NCBI RefSeq assembly: GCF_023954305.1
Contig: NZ_JAMLIG010000002.1
Location: 1 to 64,000 of the forward strand
DNA: 64,000 nt
Direction of reading: 5' to 3'
Origin: Mesorhizobium sp.
Lineage (GTDB): Bacteria > Pseudomonadota > Alphaproteobacteria > Rhizobiales > Rhizobiaceae
The notes under the pieces are model-generated. The model was not told the DNA's origin. It saw only the letters and a program-made list of their open reading frames with translations, and did not search any database. The first letter of the stretch is position 1, and each line of letters starts with the position of its first letter. Shown in pieces: positions 27,759-37,217 of this stretch. Both the position numbers and the translations under genes were made by a program.

Positions 27759-27828
27759 GGCGAATGGCGAAATGGCGAATGGCGAAATGGGTTCTCCCAT
27801 TCGCCACTCGCCACTCGCCACTCGCTCC
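27759..27828 (+). repeat. heptad palindromic element, copy 4 (rpoA/rplQ)
   Basis: The left arm (27759-27791) is tandem GGCGAAT and GGCGAAAT units. The right arm (27795-27828) is CATTCGC then CACTCGC units. The loop is about 3 nt. It lies flush with the rpoA stop and 38 nt before rplQ. Confidence 0.88.
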
Positions 27829-27866
27829 TGAAACCCGCCAAGTATGGCACAGAAGGAGACCCAGTC

Positions 27867-28295
27867 ATGCGCCATGGACGTTCCGGCCGCCGGCTGAACC
27901 GCACCGTCAGCCACCGTAAAGCCCTGTTCTCGAACATGGCCGCTTCCCTGATCGAGCACGAGCAGATCGTGACCACCCTGCCCAAGGCCAAGGAGCTTCG
28001 CCCGATCGTGGAGAAGCTGGTCACCCTCGGCAAGCGCGGCGACCTGCATGCCCGCCGCCAGGTGATTTCGGCCATCGGCTCCGACGCGCTGGCCAAGCGC
28101 CTGTTCGAGACGATCGCCCCGCGCTACGCCTCCCGCAACGGCGGCTACCTGCGCATCATGAAGGCGGGCTTCCGGCACGGCGACAACGCCGCCATGGCAG
28201 TGATCGAGTTCGTCGACCGCGACACCTCTGCCAAGGGGGCGGCCGACCGTGCCCGCACCGAGGCCGAAGCCGCCGCCGAGAGCGAAGCCGCCTGA
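27867..28295 (+). CDS. rplQ: 50S ribosomal protein L17
   Basis: Large-subunit protein at the tunnel exit, 142 aa. MRHGRSGRRLNRTVSHRKAL is diagnostic. The last 25 residues form an Ala/Glu-rich tail (DRARTEAEAAAESEAA) usual in rhizobia. It is the last gene of the ribosomal run and is followed by a strong terminator. Confidence 0.97.
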   Translation: MRHGRSGRRLNRTVSHRKALFSNMAASLIEHEQIVTTLPKAKELRPIVEKLVTLGKRGDLHARRQVISAIGSDALAKRLFETIAPRYASRNGGYLRIMKAGFRHGDNAAMAVIEFVDRDTSAKGAADRARTEAEAAAESEAA

Positions 28296-28321
28296 CAAGC
28301 GTCGTATCGGCTTGCATGACG

Positions 28322-28345
28322 AGGGGCCCGCAAGGGCCCTTTTTC
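28322..28345 (+). terminator. terminator of the ribosomal protein gene run
   Basis: GGGCCC-gcaa-GGGCCC stem flanked by an A on the left and TTTTT on the right, 27 nt after the rplQ stop. tyrS converges on it from the other strand. Confidence 0.9.
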
Positions 28346-28427
28346 GTGTCGGGATACGATGCCGTCGGGATGGCACTCGGCGCGAACGTGAGGTGACGTT
28401 CCCCAAAAACGATCCGGACGTGTTGGA

Positions 28428-29681
28428 TCAGGCCGCCCGCACCAGCACGTGCTTCTTCTTGCCGAGCGAAAGTTTGATTGCGCCGGTGTCGGCGATGTCT
28501 GCGGCCGTGATCTGCATCCGCTCATCGGATACTGGCCGGTCGTTGACCTTGACCGCACCGCCTTGCACGTGGCGCCTCGCCTCGCCGTTTGAGGCCGCAA
28601 GGCCGGCGGTGACGAACAGCGACAGGATGCCTATCCCGGCATCGAGAGCCGCTCGCGGAACCGTGACGGTCGGCAGGTCGTCCGCCACCGAGCCTTCCTC
28701 GAACGTCTTGCGCGCGGTCTCGGCTGCCTGCTCGGCCGCCGCGCGGCCATGCAGCATCGCCGTGATTTCGGTGGCAAGCACCTTCTTCGCCTCGTTGATC
28801 TCCGAGCCCGAGAGCGCCGCGAGCCGCTTCACCTCGTCCATCGGCATGGTCGTGTAGAGCTTGAGGAAGCGCTCGACGTCGGCATCCTCGGTGTTGCGCC
28901 AGTACTGCCAGAAATCGTAGGGGCTCATCATCTCCGGATCGAGCCAGACGGCGCCGCTGGCTGTCTTGCCCATCTTGGCGCCTGAAGAACTGGTGAGCAG
29001 CGGCGTGGTCATCGCGTAGAGCTGCGGCGTGCCCATGCGGTGGCCGAGGTCGATGCCGTTGACGATGTTGCCCCACTGGTCCGAGCCGCCCATCTGCAGA
29101 CGTGTGCCGAAGCGTTTGTTCAGCTCGACGAAGTCGTAGGCCTGCAGGATCATGTAGTTGAATTCGAGGAAGGACAGGGACTGCTCGCGGTCGAGCCTGA
29201 GCTTGACGGAATCGAAGGACAGCATCCGGTTGACGGAAAAATGCCGGCCGACGTCGCGCAGGAACTCGACATAATTGATCTTCATCAGCCAGTCGGCATT
29301 GTTGACCATCATGGCCTTGCCGGGGCCCTCGCCGAAGGTGAGGTAGGGGGCAAAGTTGCGGCGGATGCCGACGAGATTATCCTCGATGTCCTGCGGCGTG
29401 AGCAGCTTGCGTGCCTCGTCCTTGAAGGAGGGGTCGCCGATCATCGAGGTGCCCCCGCCCATCAGCGCGATCGGCTTGTGGCCGGTCCGCTCCAGCCAGT
29501 GCAGCATCATGATCTGGATCAGCGAACCCGCATGCAGGCTCCTGGCCGTCGCGTCGAAGCCGATATAGGCGGATACGCTTGTGGTGCGGAACAGCTCGTC
29601 CAGGCCGCTCTCGTCGGAGATCTGGTGGATGAACCCGCGCTCGGACATGATGCGCAGGAATTCGGACTTGAAGGCGGACAT
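28428..29681 (-). CDS. tyrS: tyrosyl-tRNA synthetase
   Basis: Charges tRNA-Tyr; 417 aa, bacterial TyrRS of the class Ic fold. The HIGH-like motif is HAGSL within FDATARSLHAGSL (about residues 41-53), the KMSKS-like loop is KMGKT, and the C-terminal ~65 residues (GGAVKVNDRPVSDERM) form an S4-like RNA-binding domain. It is transcribed towards rplQ and is divergent from anmK, an arrangement common in Rhizobiales. Confidence 0.97.
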   Translation of the reverse strand: MSAFKSEFLRIMSERGFIHQISDESGLDELFRTTSVSAYIGFDATARSLHAGSLIQIMMLHWLERTGHKPIALMGGGTSMIGDPSFKDEARKLLTPQDIEDNLVGIRRNFAPYLTFGEGPGKAMMVNNADWLMKINYVEFLRDVGRHFSVNRMLSFDSVKLRLDREQSLSFLEFNYMILQAYDFVELNKRFGTRLQMGGSDQWGNIVNGIDLGHRMGTPQLYAMTTPLLTSSSGAKMGKTASGAVWLDPEMMSPYDFWQYWRNTEDADVERFLKLYTTMPMDEVKRLAALSGSEINEAKKVLATEITAMLHGRAAAEQAAETARKTFEEGSVADDLPTVTVPRAALDAGIGILSLFVTAGLAASNGEARRHVQGGAVKVNDRPVSDERMQITAADIADTGAIKLSLGKKKHVLVRAA

Positions 29682-29779
29682 GGCGGACTTTCCGGAACTT
29701 GGTTTGCCTGGGACAGTGGCCCCGGCGCGCCCGCGCGTTTAGCATCAGTGGGCCCGGACTCACAAGGATAGCGGCGGCG

Positions 29780-30931
29780 ATGAAGGCAATCTGCGCGATC
29801 GGGCTGATGAGCGGCACGTCCATGGACGGCATCGACCTCGCCGTGATCGGGACCGATGGCGAGAGCCTGGTCGAGCGCGGGCCTTCGCATTTCGTACCTT
29901 ACGAGGCGGCGTTCCGGCGGCGCATCGAGGCCGCGCTGGAGGAGGCGAAGTCGATCCGCGACCGCATGGAGCGTCCCGGGGATCTGGCTGGGCTGGAGCG
30001 CGAGATCACTCTTCGCCACGCAGCGGCAGTGGAAGGGCTCCGATCGCGTCTGTCCGGCCGCTGGGCCGACCTCGAACTGATCGGCTTCCACGGCCAGACG
30101 GTGCTGCACCGGCCCGAGCGCGGACTGACCGTCCAGCTCGGCGACGGTGCGCTGCTCGCCGCGAAAACCGGCCTTCCGGTTGTCCACGACATGCGCGCCA
30201 ACGACATGCGGCATGGCGGGCAGGGCGCGCCGCTGGTGCCCGCCTACCACGCCGCGCTCGCCCACTCCCTGTCGGCGGATCTGCGCGGGAAGCTGCCGGT
30301 CGCTTTCGTCAACATCGGCGGTATCTCGAACGTCACCTGGGTGCCAGAAAAGGGCGATCCGGTCGCTTTCGATTCCGGCCCTGGCAATGCGCTCATCGAC
30401 CAATGGGTCGCGCGCGAAGGCGGGTTGCCCTTCGACGAGAACGGCATGATCGCATCGGAGGGCAGCGTGATCGAGGCCGTCGTCGAATCCTATCTGGCGA
30501 ACCCCTTCTTCCCCCGCGCGGCGCCGAAGTCGCTCGACCGGAACGATTTCACGCTCGAACAGATTGGCGGCCTGGAACTGGCGGACGGCGCACGAACGCT
30601 GGCCGCGGTGTCGGCCGAGGCCATCCTGCGCGCGGCCGAGCACATGCCCGGCGCGCCGAAATTGTGGATAGTCTGCGGCGGTGGCCGCAAGAATCCGCAT
30701 ATCGTCGGCGACCTGCGTCGGGGGGCGGAGCGCGACGGCGGTCAGGTCATTCTTGCCGAAGATGCGGGACTGAACGGCGACGCCATGGAGGCCGAGGCGT
30801 GGGCATATCTCGCCGTGCGCTCAAAGCGCGGCCTGCCGCTGACGTTCCCGACGACCACGGGCTGCCGTTCGCCCGTGACCGGCGGTGTGCTGAGCCTGCC
30901 GCCTAAGCCCCGAGGCTCCGCTGAAAGCTGA
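29780..30931 (+). CDS. anmK: anhydro-N-acetylmuramic acid kinase
   Basis: Phosphorylates and opens 1,6-anhydro-MurNAc during cell-wall recycling; 383 aa. The ATP-binding motif GLMSGTSMDGID begins at residue 8. HGQTVLHRP, NIGGISNVT and FDSGPGNALIDQWV are further family blocks. The start MKAICAIGLMSG has AAGGA upstream; an in-frame codon at 29699 would overlap the tyrS 5' region. It is divergent from tyrS, with 98 nt between them, and its stop abuts the stop of the next gene on the minus strand. Confidence 0.95.
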   Translation: MKAICAIGLMSGTSMDGIDLAVIGTDGESLVERGPSHFVPYEAAFRRRIEAALEEAKSIRDRMERPGDLAGLEREITLRHAAAVEGLRSRLSGRWADLELIGFHGQTVLHRPERGLTVQLGDGALLAAKTGLPVVHDMRANDMRHGGQGAPLVPAYHAALAHSLSADLRGKLPVAFVNIGGISNVTWVPEKGDPVAFDSGPGNALIDQWVAREGGLPFDENGMIASEGSVIEAVVESYLANPFFPRAAPKSLDRNDFTLEQIGGLELADGARTLAAVSAEAILRAAEHMPGAPKLWIVCGGGRKNPHIVGDLRRGAERDGGQVILAEDAGLNGDAMEAEAWAYLAVRSKRGLPLTFPTTTGCRSPVTGGVLSLPPKPRGSAES

Positions 30932-31294
30932 CTATTTCTTGGCGGGAGCCTTGGCCTTCGCCGGCGCCTTGGCGGGAGCCTTGGCAGCCGCGGGCTTTGC
31001 GGCTGACTTCGCAGCCGGCTTGGCCGCGGCCTTCGGCGCCGCTGCGGCCTTTGCCGGCTTTGCCGCAGCCTTTGCTGCCGGCTTTGCGGCGGCCTTGGCA
31101 GGCGCCTTCTTCGCGGCCGTATCGACGGTTTCGACCGGAGCATCGGCGACGCTCTTCTTGATCGACTCGATGGTCTTCATTGCCGAAGCCTTGGCCTTGT
31201 AGCTTTCCGACGTGAAGACGATCTCGCCATTGGCCGCGCGAAACCGGAATCGCGTCTCGCCCTTCTTGTCCTTGTAGACTTCGAATTTGCTCAC
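30932..31294 (-). CDS. DUF1508 (YegP-like) protein with histone H1-like tail
   Basis: Encodes 120 aa from a GTG start (GTGAGCAAATTCGAAGTC) with a purine-rich GAGGGGGA site upstream; an ATG at 31348 in frame is less likely. Residues 1-50 are one DUF1508 repeat (FEVYKDKKGETRFRFRAANG, then IVFTSESYKAKASAMKTIES). Residues 65-120 are almost only Lys, Ala and Pro (AAKPAAKAAAKPAKAAAAPK and similar), like the AKP tails of bacterial histone H1-like proteins. DNA or RNA binding by the tail is inferred. Convergent and abutting with anmK. Confidence 0.85.
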   Translation of the reverse strand: MSKFEVYKDKKGETRFRFRAANGEIVFTSESYKAKASAMKTIESIKKSVADAPVETVDTAAKKAPAKAAAKPAAKAAAKPAKAAAAPKAAAKPAAKSAAKPAAAKAPAKAPAKAKAPAKK

Positions 31295-31398
31295 GGCAGG
31301 GTCCCCCTCGGTTGGAGCGATGATTCGTTCACCGGCAAAAGGTGACACTTCGCCTCTCTACTGTCGAGAAAAGCCGTTGCTGCAGTGCACATACTAGA

Positions 31399-31426
31399 TC
31401 GGGCCGGAATCAACAGTCCGGCCCGA
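31399..31426 (-). terminator. terminator-like hairpin after the hydrolase gene
   Basis: TCGGGCCGGA (31399-31408) and TCCGGCCCGA (31417-31426) form a perfect 10-bp stem with an 8-nt loop, 34 nt beyond the end of the minus-strand hydrolase gene. There is no clear T run on that strand, so the terminator role is tentative. Confidence 0.45.
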
Positions 31427-31460
31427 CCTCATCTTTCCGCAGTCTCGTCAGGATCTTGCG

Positions 31461-32135
31461 TTAGCGCAGCCGCTTCGGCCGAGGATCGGCGAGCTCTCCC
31501 GCCAGCCGGCGGTCGAGGTATTCCGAGCATTCCTCGATCAACACGTCGGCGTCGTTCGAGAAGAAATGGTTCGCGCCGGGAATCGTCTTCTGGGTGATGG
31601 TGATGCCCTTCTGCGTATGCAGCTTGTCGACGAGACCCTGGACATCTTTCGGCGGCGCGACCTTGTCGGCATCGCCGTGGATGATCAGCCCGGACGAAGG
31701 GCAGGGCGCCAGGAAGGAGAAGTCGTAGATGTTGGGCTGGGGAGCGACCGAGATGAAGCCCTCGACCTCCGGGCGGCGCATGAGAAGTTGCATGCCGATC
31801 CAGGCTCCGAACGAATAGCCGGCGACCCAACAGCTCTTCGAGTCCGGATGCAGCGATTGCACCCAGTCGAGGGCGGCCGCGGCGTCGGACAGTTCACCCG
31901 AACCGTGGTCGAATTCGCCCTGGCTGCGGCCGATGCCGCGGAAATTGAAGCGCAGCGTCGTGAAGCTCCGCTTCTGAAACATGTAGAATAGGTCGTAGAC
32001 GATCTTGTTGTTCATCGTTCCGCCGAACTGAGGGTGCGGGTGGAGCACGATCGCGATCGGGGCGTTCTTTTCCGTCGAGGGCTGGTAACGGCCTTCGAGG
32101 CGGCCGGCAGGGCCGTTGAAAATGACTTCGGGCAT
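31461..32135 (-). CDS. alpha/beta hydrolase
   Basis: Encodes 224 aa, a compact cytosolic alpha/beta hydrolase. Visible: oxyanion strand VLHPHPQFGGTMNN (about residues 30-43), nucleophile elbow GYSFG near residue 107, acid HGDADKV near residue 152 and histidine GANHFF near residue 190. The family is conserved in Rhizobiales beside the suf operon, but its substrate is unknown. It is divergent from the suf operon, and the shared 217-nt region contains the ICE-type operator. Confidence 0.85.
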   Translation of the reverse strand: MPEVIFNGPAGRLEGRYQPSTEKNAPIAIVLHPHPQFGGTMNNKIVYDLFYMFQKRSFTTLRFNFRGIGRSQGEFDHGSGELSDAAAALDWVQSLHPDSKSCWVAGYSFGAWIGMQLLMRRPEVEGFISVAPQPNIYDFSFLAPCPSSGLIIHGDADKVAPPKDVQGLVDKLHTQKGITITQKTIPGANHFFSNDADVLIEECSEYLDRRLAGELADPRPKRLR

Positions 32136-32216
32136 GTATACTCCAACTGTCAGACCGCCGTTGCGGTCCGACTCTTGCGGTTCCGGCTTGACGCCGGGGC
32201 GGGCTCTTCCTATTAA

Positions 32217-32241
32217 CCAGTTTAGAACAATTCAAAACTGG
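32217..32241 (+). promoter_or_regulatory. ICE-box (Irr) operator upstream of the suf operon
   Basis: A 25-nt palindrome has outer arms CCAGTTT and AAACTGG, and a core TTTAGAACAATTCAAAA (32221-32237). The core matches the rhizobial Irr box TTTAGAA-N3-TTCTAAA with one mismatch. Irr is the haem-responsive Fur-family regulator of Rhizobiales. The site lies 112 nt before the first suf gene and 82 nt before the divergent hydrolase gene. Confidence 0.7.
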
Positions 32242-32352
32242 CAATGGTCGTCCGCTCGTTCGAGGGGCTAAATAGGACGCCCGCCCTTTGAAATTCAAGG
32301 AAATTGCGCGGCAGTCGCACGATTGTCGCTCCAGGAGCGAACCAGGCGCGTC

Positions 32353-33510
32353 ATGGCGGCCAGACGGACCTACCTCGACCACAATGCGAGCGCACCGCTG
32401 AGCGACAGCGCGCGCGCCGCGATGGTCGCTGCGATGGCGATCGATGCCAATCCGTCGTCGGTGCATGCCGAGGGTCGGGAGGCGCGGCGGGTCGTCGAGA
32501 CTGCGCGCCGCGAGGTGGCGGCGCTCGTCAATGGGAATCCGGCCAACGTCGTCTTCACCTCGGGCGCGACGGAAGCCGCCTCCTGGCTCCTGACGCCGAA
32601 CTGGCGCATGGGGCGCGCGCCGCTTGGTCTTTCCAGATTGATCGTTTGCGCGGCGGACCATCCGGCGACACTGGACGGTGGCCATTTCTCGCCGGACAAG
32701 GTCACACGTCTCGGCGTCGATGCCGACGGCATGCTTCGGCTCGACGACTTGGCGTCCGAACTGGCGGGGCACGACCCCGCGAGGGGTCAGGTGCTGGTTG
32801 CGATGCATCTCGCAAACAACGAGACGGGTGTCGTGCAGCGGGTTCGGGAGATAGCCAACATCGTGCGCGACGCCGGAGGCATCCTCGTGTTCGACGCCGT
32901 CCAGGCCGCGGGACGCGTTCCGCTCGACATCGCCGTCAATGGCGCGGATTTCCTGATCCTGTCCTCGCACAAGATCGGCGGCCCGAAGGGCGCCGGCGCG
33001 GTCGTTTCGGCCGGCGGCGTTCTCATGCCCGAGCCGTTGATCAGGGGCGGCGGGCAGGAGCACGGCCACCGGGCGGGCACCGAGAACGTCGCGGCTATCG
33101 CCGGCTTTGGCGCGGCCGCACGAGAAGCGCGGGCAGGATTGCCGAAAACGGAACAGATCGCGGCGCTCCGCGACCGCTTCGAAGCCGCGATCGTGGACAT
33201 TGCCCCCGATGCCGTGATCTTCGGCCGCGCCGCGGCGCGGCTGCCGAACACGACGTTCTTCGCCATTCCCGGCCTCAAGGCCGAAACCGCGCAGATCGCC
33301 TTTGATCTCGAAGGCGTGGCCCTTTCGGCGGGTTCCGCCTGCTCGTCGGGCAAGGTCGGTCCCAGCCATGTCCTTGCCGCGATGGGGCACGGCGCTTATG
33401 GCGGCGCGCTGCGCGTATCGATCGGGCCCCAGACCGGCGAGGAGGATCTCGCCGCCTTTGTCGGTGCTCTCAGGAAGCTTGTCGCGAGGAGGGCGGTCAA
33501 GGCCGCGTGA
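32353..33510 (+). CDS. cysteine desulfurase, NifS/IscS type
   Basis: PLP enzyme that takes sulfur from cysteine for Fe-S cluster assembly; 385 aa from MAARRTYLDHNASAPLS. The PLP lysine is in LSSHKIGGPKG, and the persulfide cysteine is in SAGSACSSGKVGPSH, the class I loop. It is first in the suf cluster, 137 nt before sufB, and a second, SufS-type desulfurase lies at 37218. This two-desulfurase layout is usual in rhizobial suf operons. A TTG at 32323 is a less likely start. Confidence 0.93.
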   Translation: MAARRTYLDHNASAPLSDSARAAMVAAMAIDANPSSVHAEGREARRVVETARREVAALVNGNPANVVFTSGATEAASWLLTPNWRMGRAPLGLSRLIVCAADHPATLDGGHFSPDKVTRLGVDADGMLRLDDLASELAGHDPARGQVLVAMHLANNETGVVQRVREIANIVRDAGGILVFDAVQAAGRVPLDIAVNGADFLILSSHKIGGPKGAGAVVSAGGVLMPEPLIRGGGQEHGHRAGTENVAAIAGFGAAAREARAGLPKTEQIAALRDRFEAAIVDIAPDAVIFGRAAARLPNTTFFAIPGLKAETAQIAFDLEGVALSAGSACSSGKVGPSHVLAAMGHGAYGGALRVSIGPQTGEEDLAAFVGALRKLVARRAVKAA

Positions 33511-33647
33511 TGCGGTTTGCGAATACCGGCCTTGTCGAGATGGGCCTGTATTTTGCGTGCGAAGACACTAAATAAGGCGTGCGCCCAACGGCGTCGCCAG
33601 GTTTGAAAACAGCCGGGCCTTGAACCCGGCATGGATGGAGAACGCTG

Positions 33648-35159
<1,512 letters not shown>

Positions 35160-35185
35160 CCCACGCGATTTGAAAGAACAAGAAC

Positions 35186-35941
35186 ATGCTTGAAATCAGA
35201 AACTTGCACGCCCGTATCGCCGAAAGCGGCGTCGAGATCATCCGCGGCCTGAACCTGACGGTGAAGGCTGGCGAGGTCGCGGCCATCATGGGCCCGAACG
35301 GCTCGGGCAAGTCGACACTGTCCTACGTCATCGCCGGCCGCGAGGACTACGAGATCACCGAGGGCGACATCCTCTACAACGGCGAGTCGATCCTGGAGAT
35401 GGACCCGGCGGAGCGTGCCGCCAAGGGTGTCTTCCTCGCCTTTCAGTATCCGATGGAAATCCCCGGCGTCGCGACGATGGAGTTCCTCAAGGTCGCGATG
35501 AATTCGCAGCGCAAGGCGCGCGGCGAGGCGGAACTCAAGGTGCCGGAATTCATCAAGCGCGTGAAGGAGGAGTCTTCCTCGCTAGGCATCGATTTTGCCA
35601 TGCTCAAGCGCCCGCTGAATGTCGGCTTTTCCGGCGGCGAGAAGAAGCGCGCCGAGATCCTGCAGATGAAATTGCTGGCGCCGAGCCTCTGCGTGCTCGA
35701 CGAGACCGATTCCGGTCTCGACATCGATGCGCTCAAGGTTGTCGCCGACGGCGTGAACGCGCTTCGCTCGCCCGACCGGGCAATGGTCGTCATCACGCAT
35801 TACCAGCGCCTGCTCGACCTGATCGTGCCGGACAGTGTCCACGTGCTCTACAAGGGCCAGGTGATCAAGTCCGGCGACAAGGATCTGGCGCTCGAACTCG
35901 AGAAGGACGGCTATGCCGGCCTGATCGGCGAGGCGGCTTGA
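35186..35941 (+). CDS. sufC: Fe-S cluster assembly ATPase SufC
   Basis: ABC-type ATPase of SufBCD, 251 aa, soluble. Walker A GPNGSGKST (about residues 36-44), signature FSGGEKKR and Walker B LCVLDETDSGLDID are intact. The start MLEIRNLHARI has AAAGAACAAG upstream. sufD follows after 10 nt. Confidence 0.98.
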   Translation: MLEIRNLHARIAESGVEIIRGLNLTVKAGEVAAIMGPNGSGKSTLSYVIAGREDYEITEGDILYNGESILEMDPAERAAKGVFLAFQYPMEIPGVATMEFLKVAMNSQRKARGEAELKVPEFIKRVKEESSSLGIDFAMLKRPLNVGFSGGEKKRAEILQMKLLAPSLCVLDETDSGLDIDALKVVADGVNALRSPDRAMVVITHYQRLLDLIVPDSVHVLYKGQVIKSGDKDLALELEKDGYAGLIGEAA

Positions 35942-35951
35942 GGCGGAACAG

Positions 35952-37217
35952 ATGAACATCCATTCCACCCCGAAGCTGACGGCCGCCGAGACAGCGTTGA
36001 TCGACGCGTTCGGCGAGCGCTTCTCGGACCTGCCGGGAGACGCGGCGGTCGCGGTCAAGCGCGACAATGCGGTCGAGGCGTTGAAGGCAGGCCTGCCGAC
36101 CCGCCGCATCGAGGCTTGGCACTACACCGACCTTCGCCGCCTGCTGGCATCCGTGCCCGGCCATGATTCGACGCTCGCTGCCCGCGCGGAACCGGCACTG
36201 CTTGCCGGCTCGACCGTGCTGTCGGTGCTCAACGGTGTCTCTGGCACCGGTGCGAAGATCGACGGCATCTCTGTGACGAGGCTTGTCGACAAGCTGGTCG
36301 ATGGTTCGTTCAGCCCGGCGCTCGGCCCCCAGGAGCCTGCCGACACGGTCGGTGTCCTCAATACCGCCTTCGTCGCCGACGGTTACTTCGTCGATATCGC
36401 CGCCGGAGCCGAGATCGCGGCTCCGATCGAGATCCAGAACGTCCAGGCCGGCGGCCAGACGCACAGCCGTTTTCCGGTCCGGGTGGGGCAGGGGGCGAAG
36501 GCAACGATCGTCGAGCGCCAGACCGGTGAAGGCGATGCGCTGGTGAGCTCCATCAGCCATCTGACGCTCGGCGAAAGCGCTGAGCTCGTCTGGATCATCG
36601 TCCAGGATCATCCGGACGGCGCAACCCATCTGGGCCAGTTCAATGCCGAGCTGGCGAAAGGCGCGAAGCTGACGCTGTTCGTCATGAATGCGGGGGCGAA
36701 GCTGGTGCGACAGGAGATCCGCGTCAGCATGCCGGGCGAGGGCGCCGACTTCAAGCTGCGCGGCATCAACCTTTTGACCGGCGACACGCATTGCGACGTC
36801 ACGATGATGCTCGACCATCTGGCCGAGAACACGACCTCGACCGAGATCGTGCGCAACGTCGCCAACGGCTCTGCGAAGGGCGTGTTCCAGGGCCAGATAA
36901 GGGTCGCCAAGGAAGCGCAGAAGACCGACGCGCGCATGGCCTGCAACACGCTGCTGCTCTCCGACGAGGCGGAGTTCTCGACCAAGCCGGAGCTGGAAAT
37001 CTTCGCCGACGACGTCGCCTGCGGCCATGGTGCCACCGTCACCGAAATCGACAGCAACCATCTCTTCTACCTGATGGCGCGCGGCATCGACGAGAAGACG
37101 GCGCGGGGGCTGCTGGTCAAGGCTTTCGTTGCCGAGATCATCGAGGAACTGGAGGACGAGTCGACCGTCGAGGTGCTGGAAGGCATACTGGACGAGTGGT
37201 TCGCCGCGCACGTCTAG
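35952..37217 (+). CDS. sufD: Fe-S cluster assembly protein SufD
   Basis: Partner of SufB in the scaffold complex, 421 aa. The C-terminal half has the SufB/D blocks DARMACNTLLLSDEAEFSTK and DDVACGHGATVTEIDSN; the N-terminal half is more variable, as expected. Its stop is immediately followed by the sufS ATG with no gap. Confidence 0.95.
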   Translation: MNIHSTPKLTAAETALIDAFGERFSDLPGDAAVAVKRDNAVEALKAGLPTRRIEAWHYTDLRRLLASVPGHDSTLAARAEPALLAGSTVLSVLNGVSGTGAKIDGISVTRLVDKLVDGSFSPALGPQEPADTVGVLNTAFVADGYFVDIAAGAEIAAPIEIQNVQAGGQTHSRFPVRVGQGAKATIVERQTGEGDALVSSISHLTLGESAELVWIIVQDHPDGATHLGQFNAELAKGAKLTLFVMNAGAKLVRQEIRVSMPGEGADFKLRGINLLTGDTHCDVTMMLDHLAENTTSTEIVRNVANGSAKGVFQGQIRVAKEAQKTDARMACNTLLLSDEAEFSTKPELEIFADDVACGHGATVTEIDSNHLFYLMARGIDEKTARGLLVKAFVAEIIEELEDESTVEVLEGILDEWFAAHV

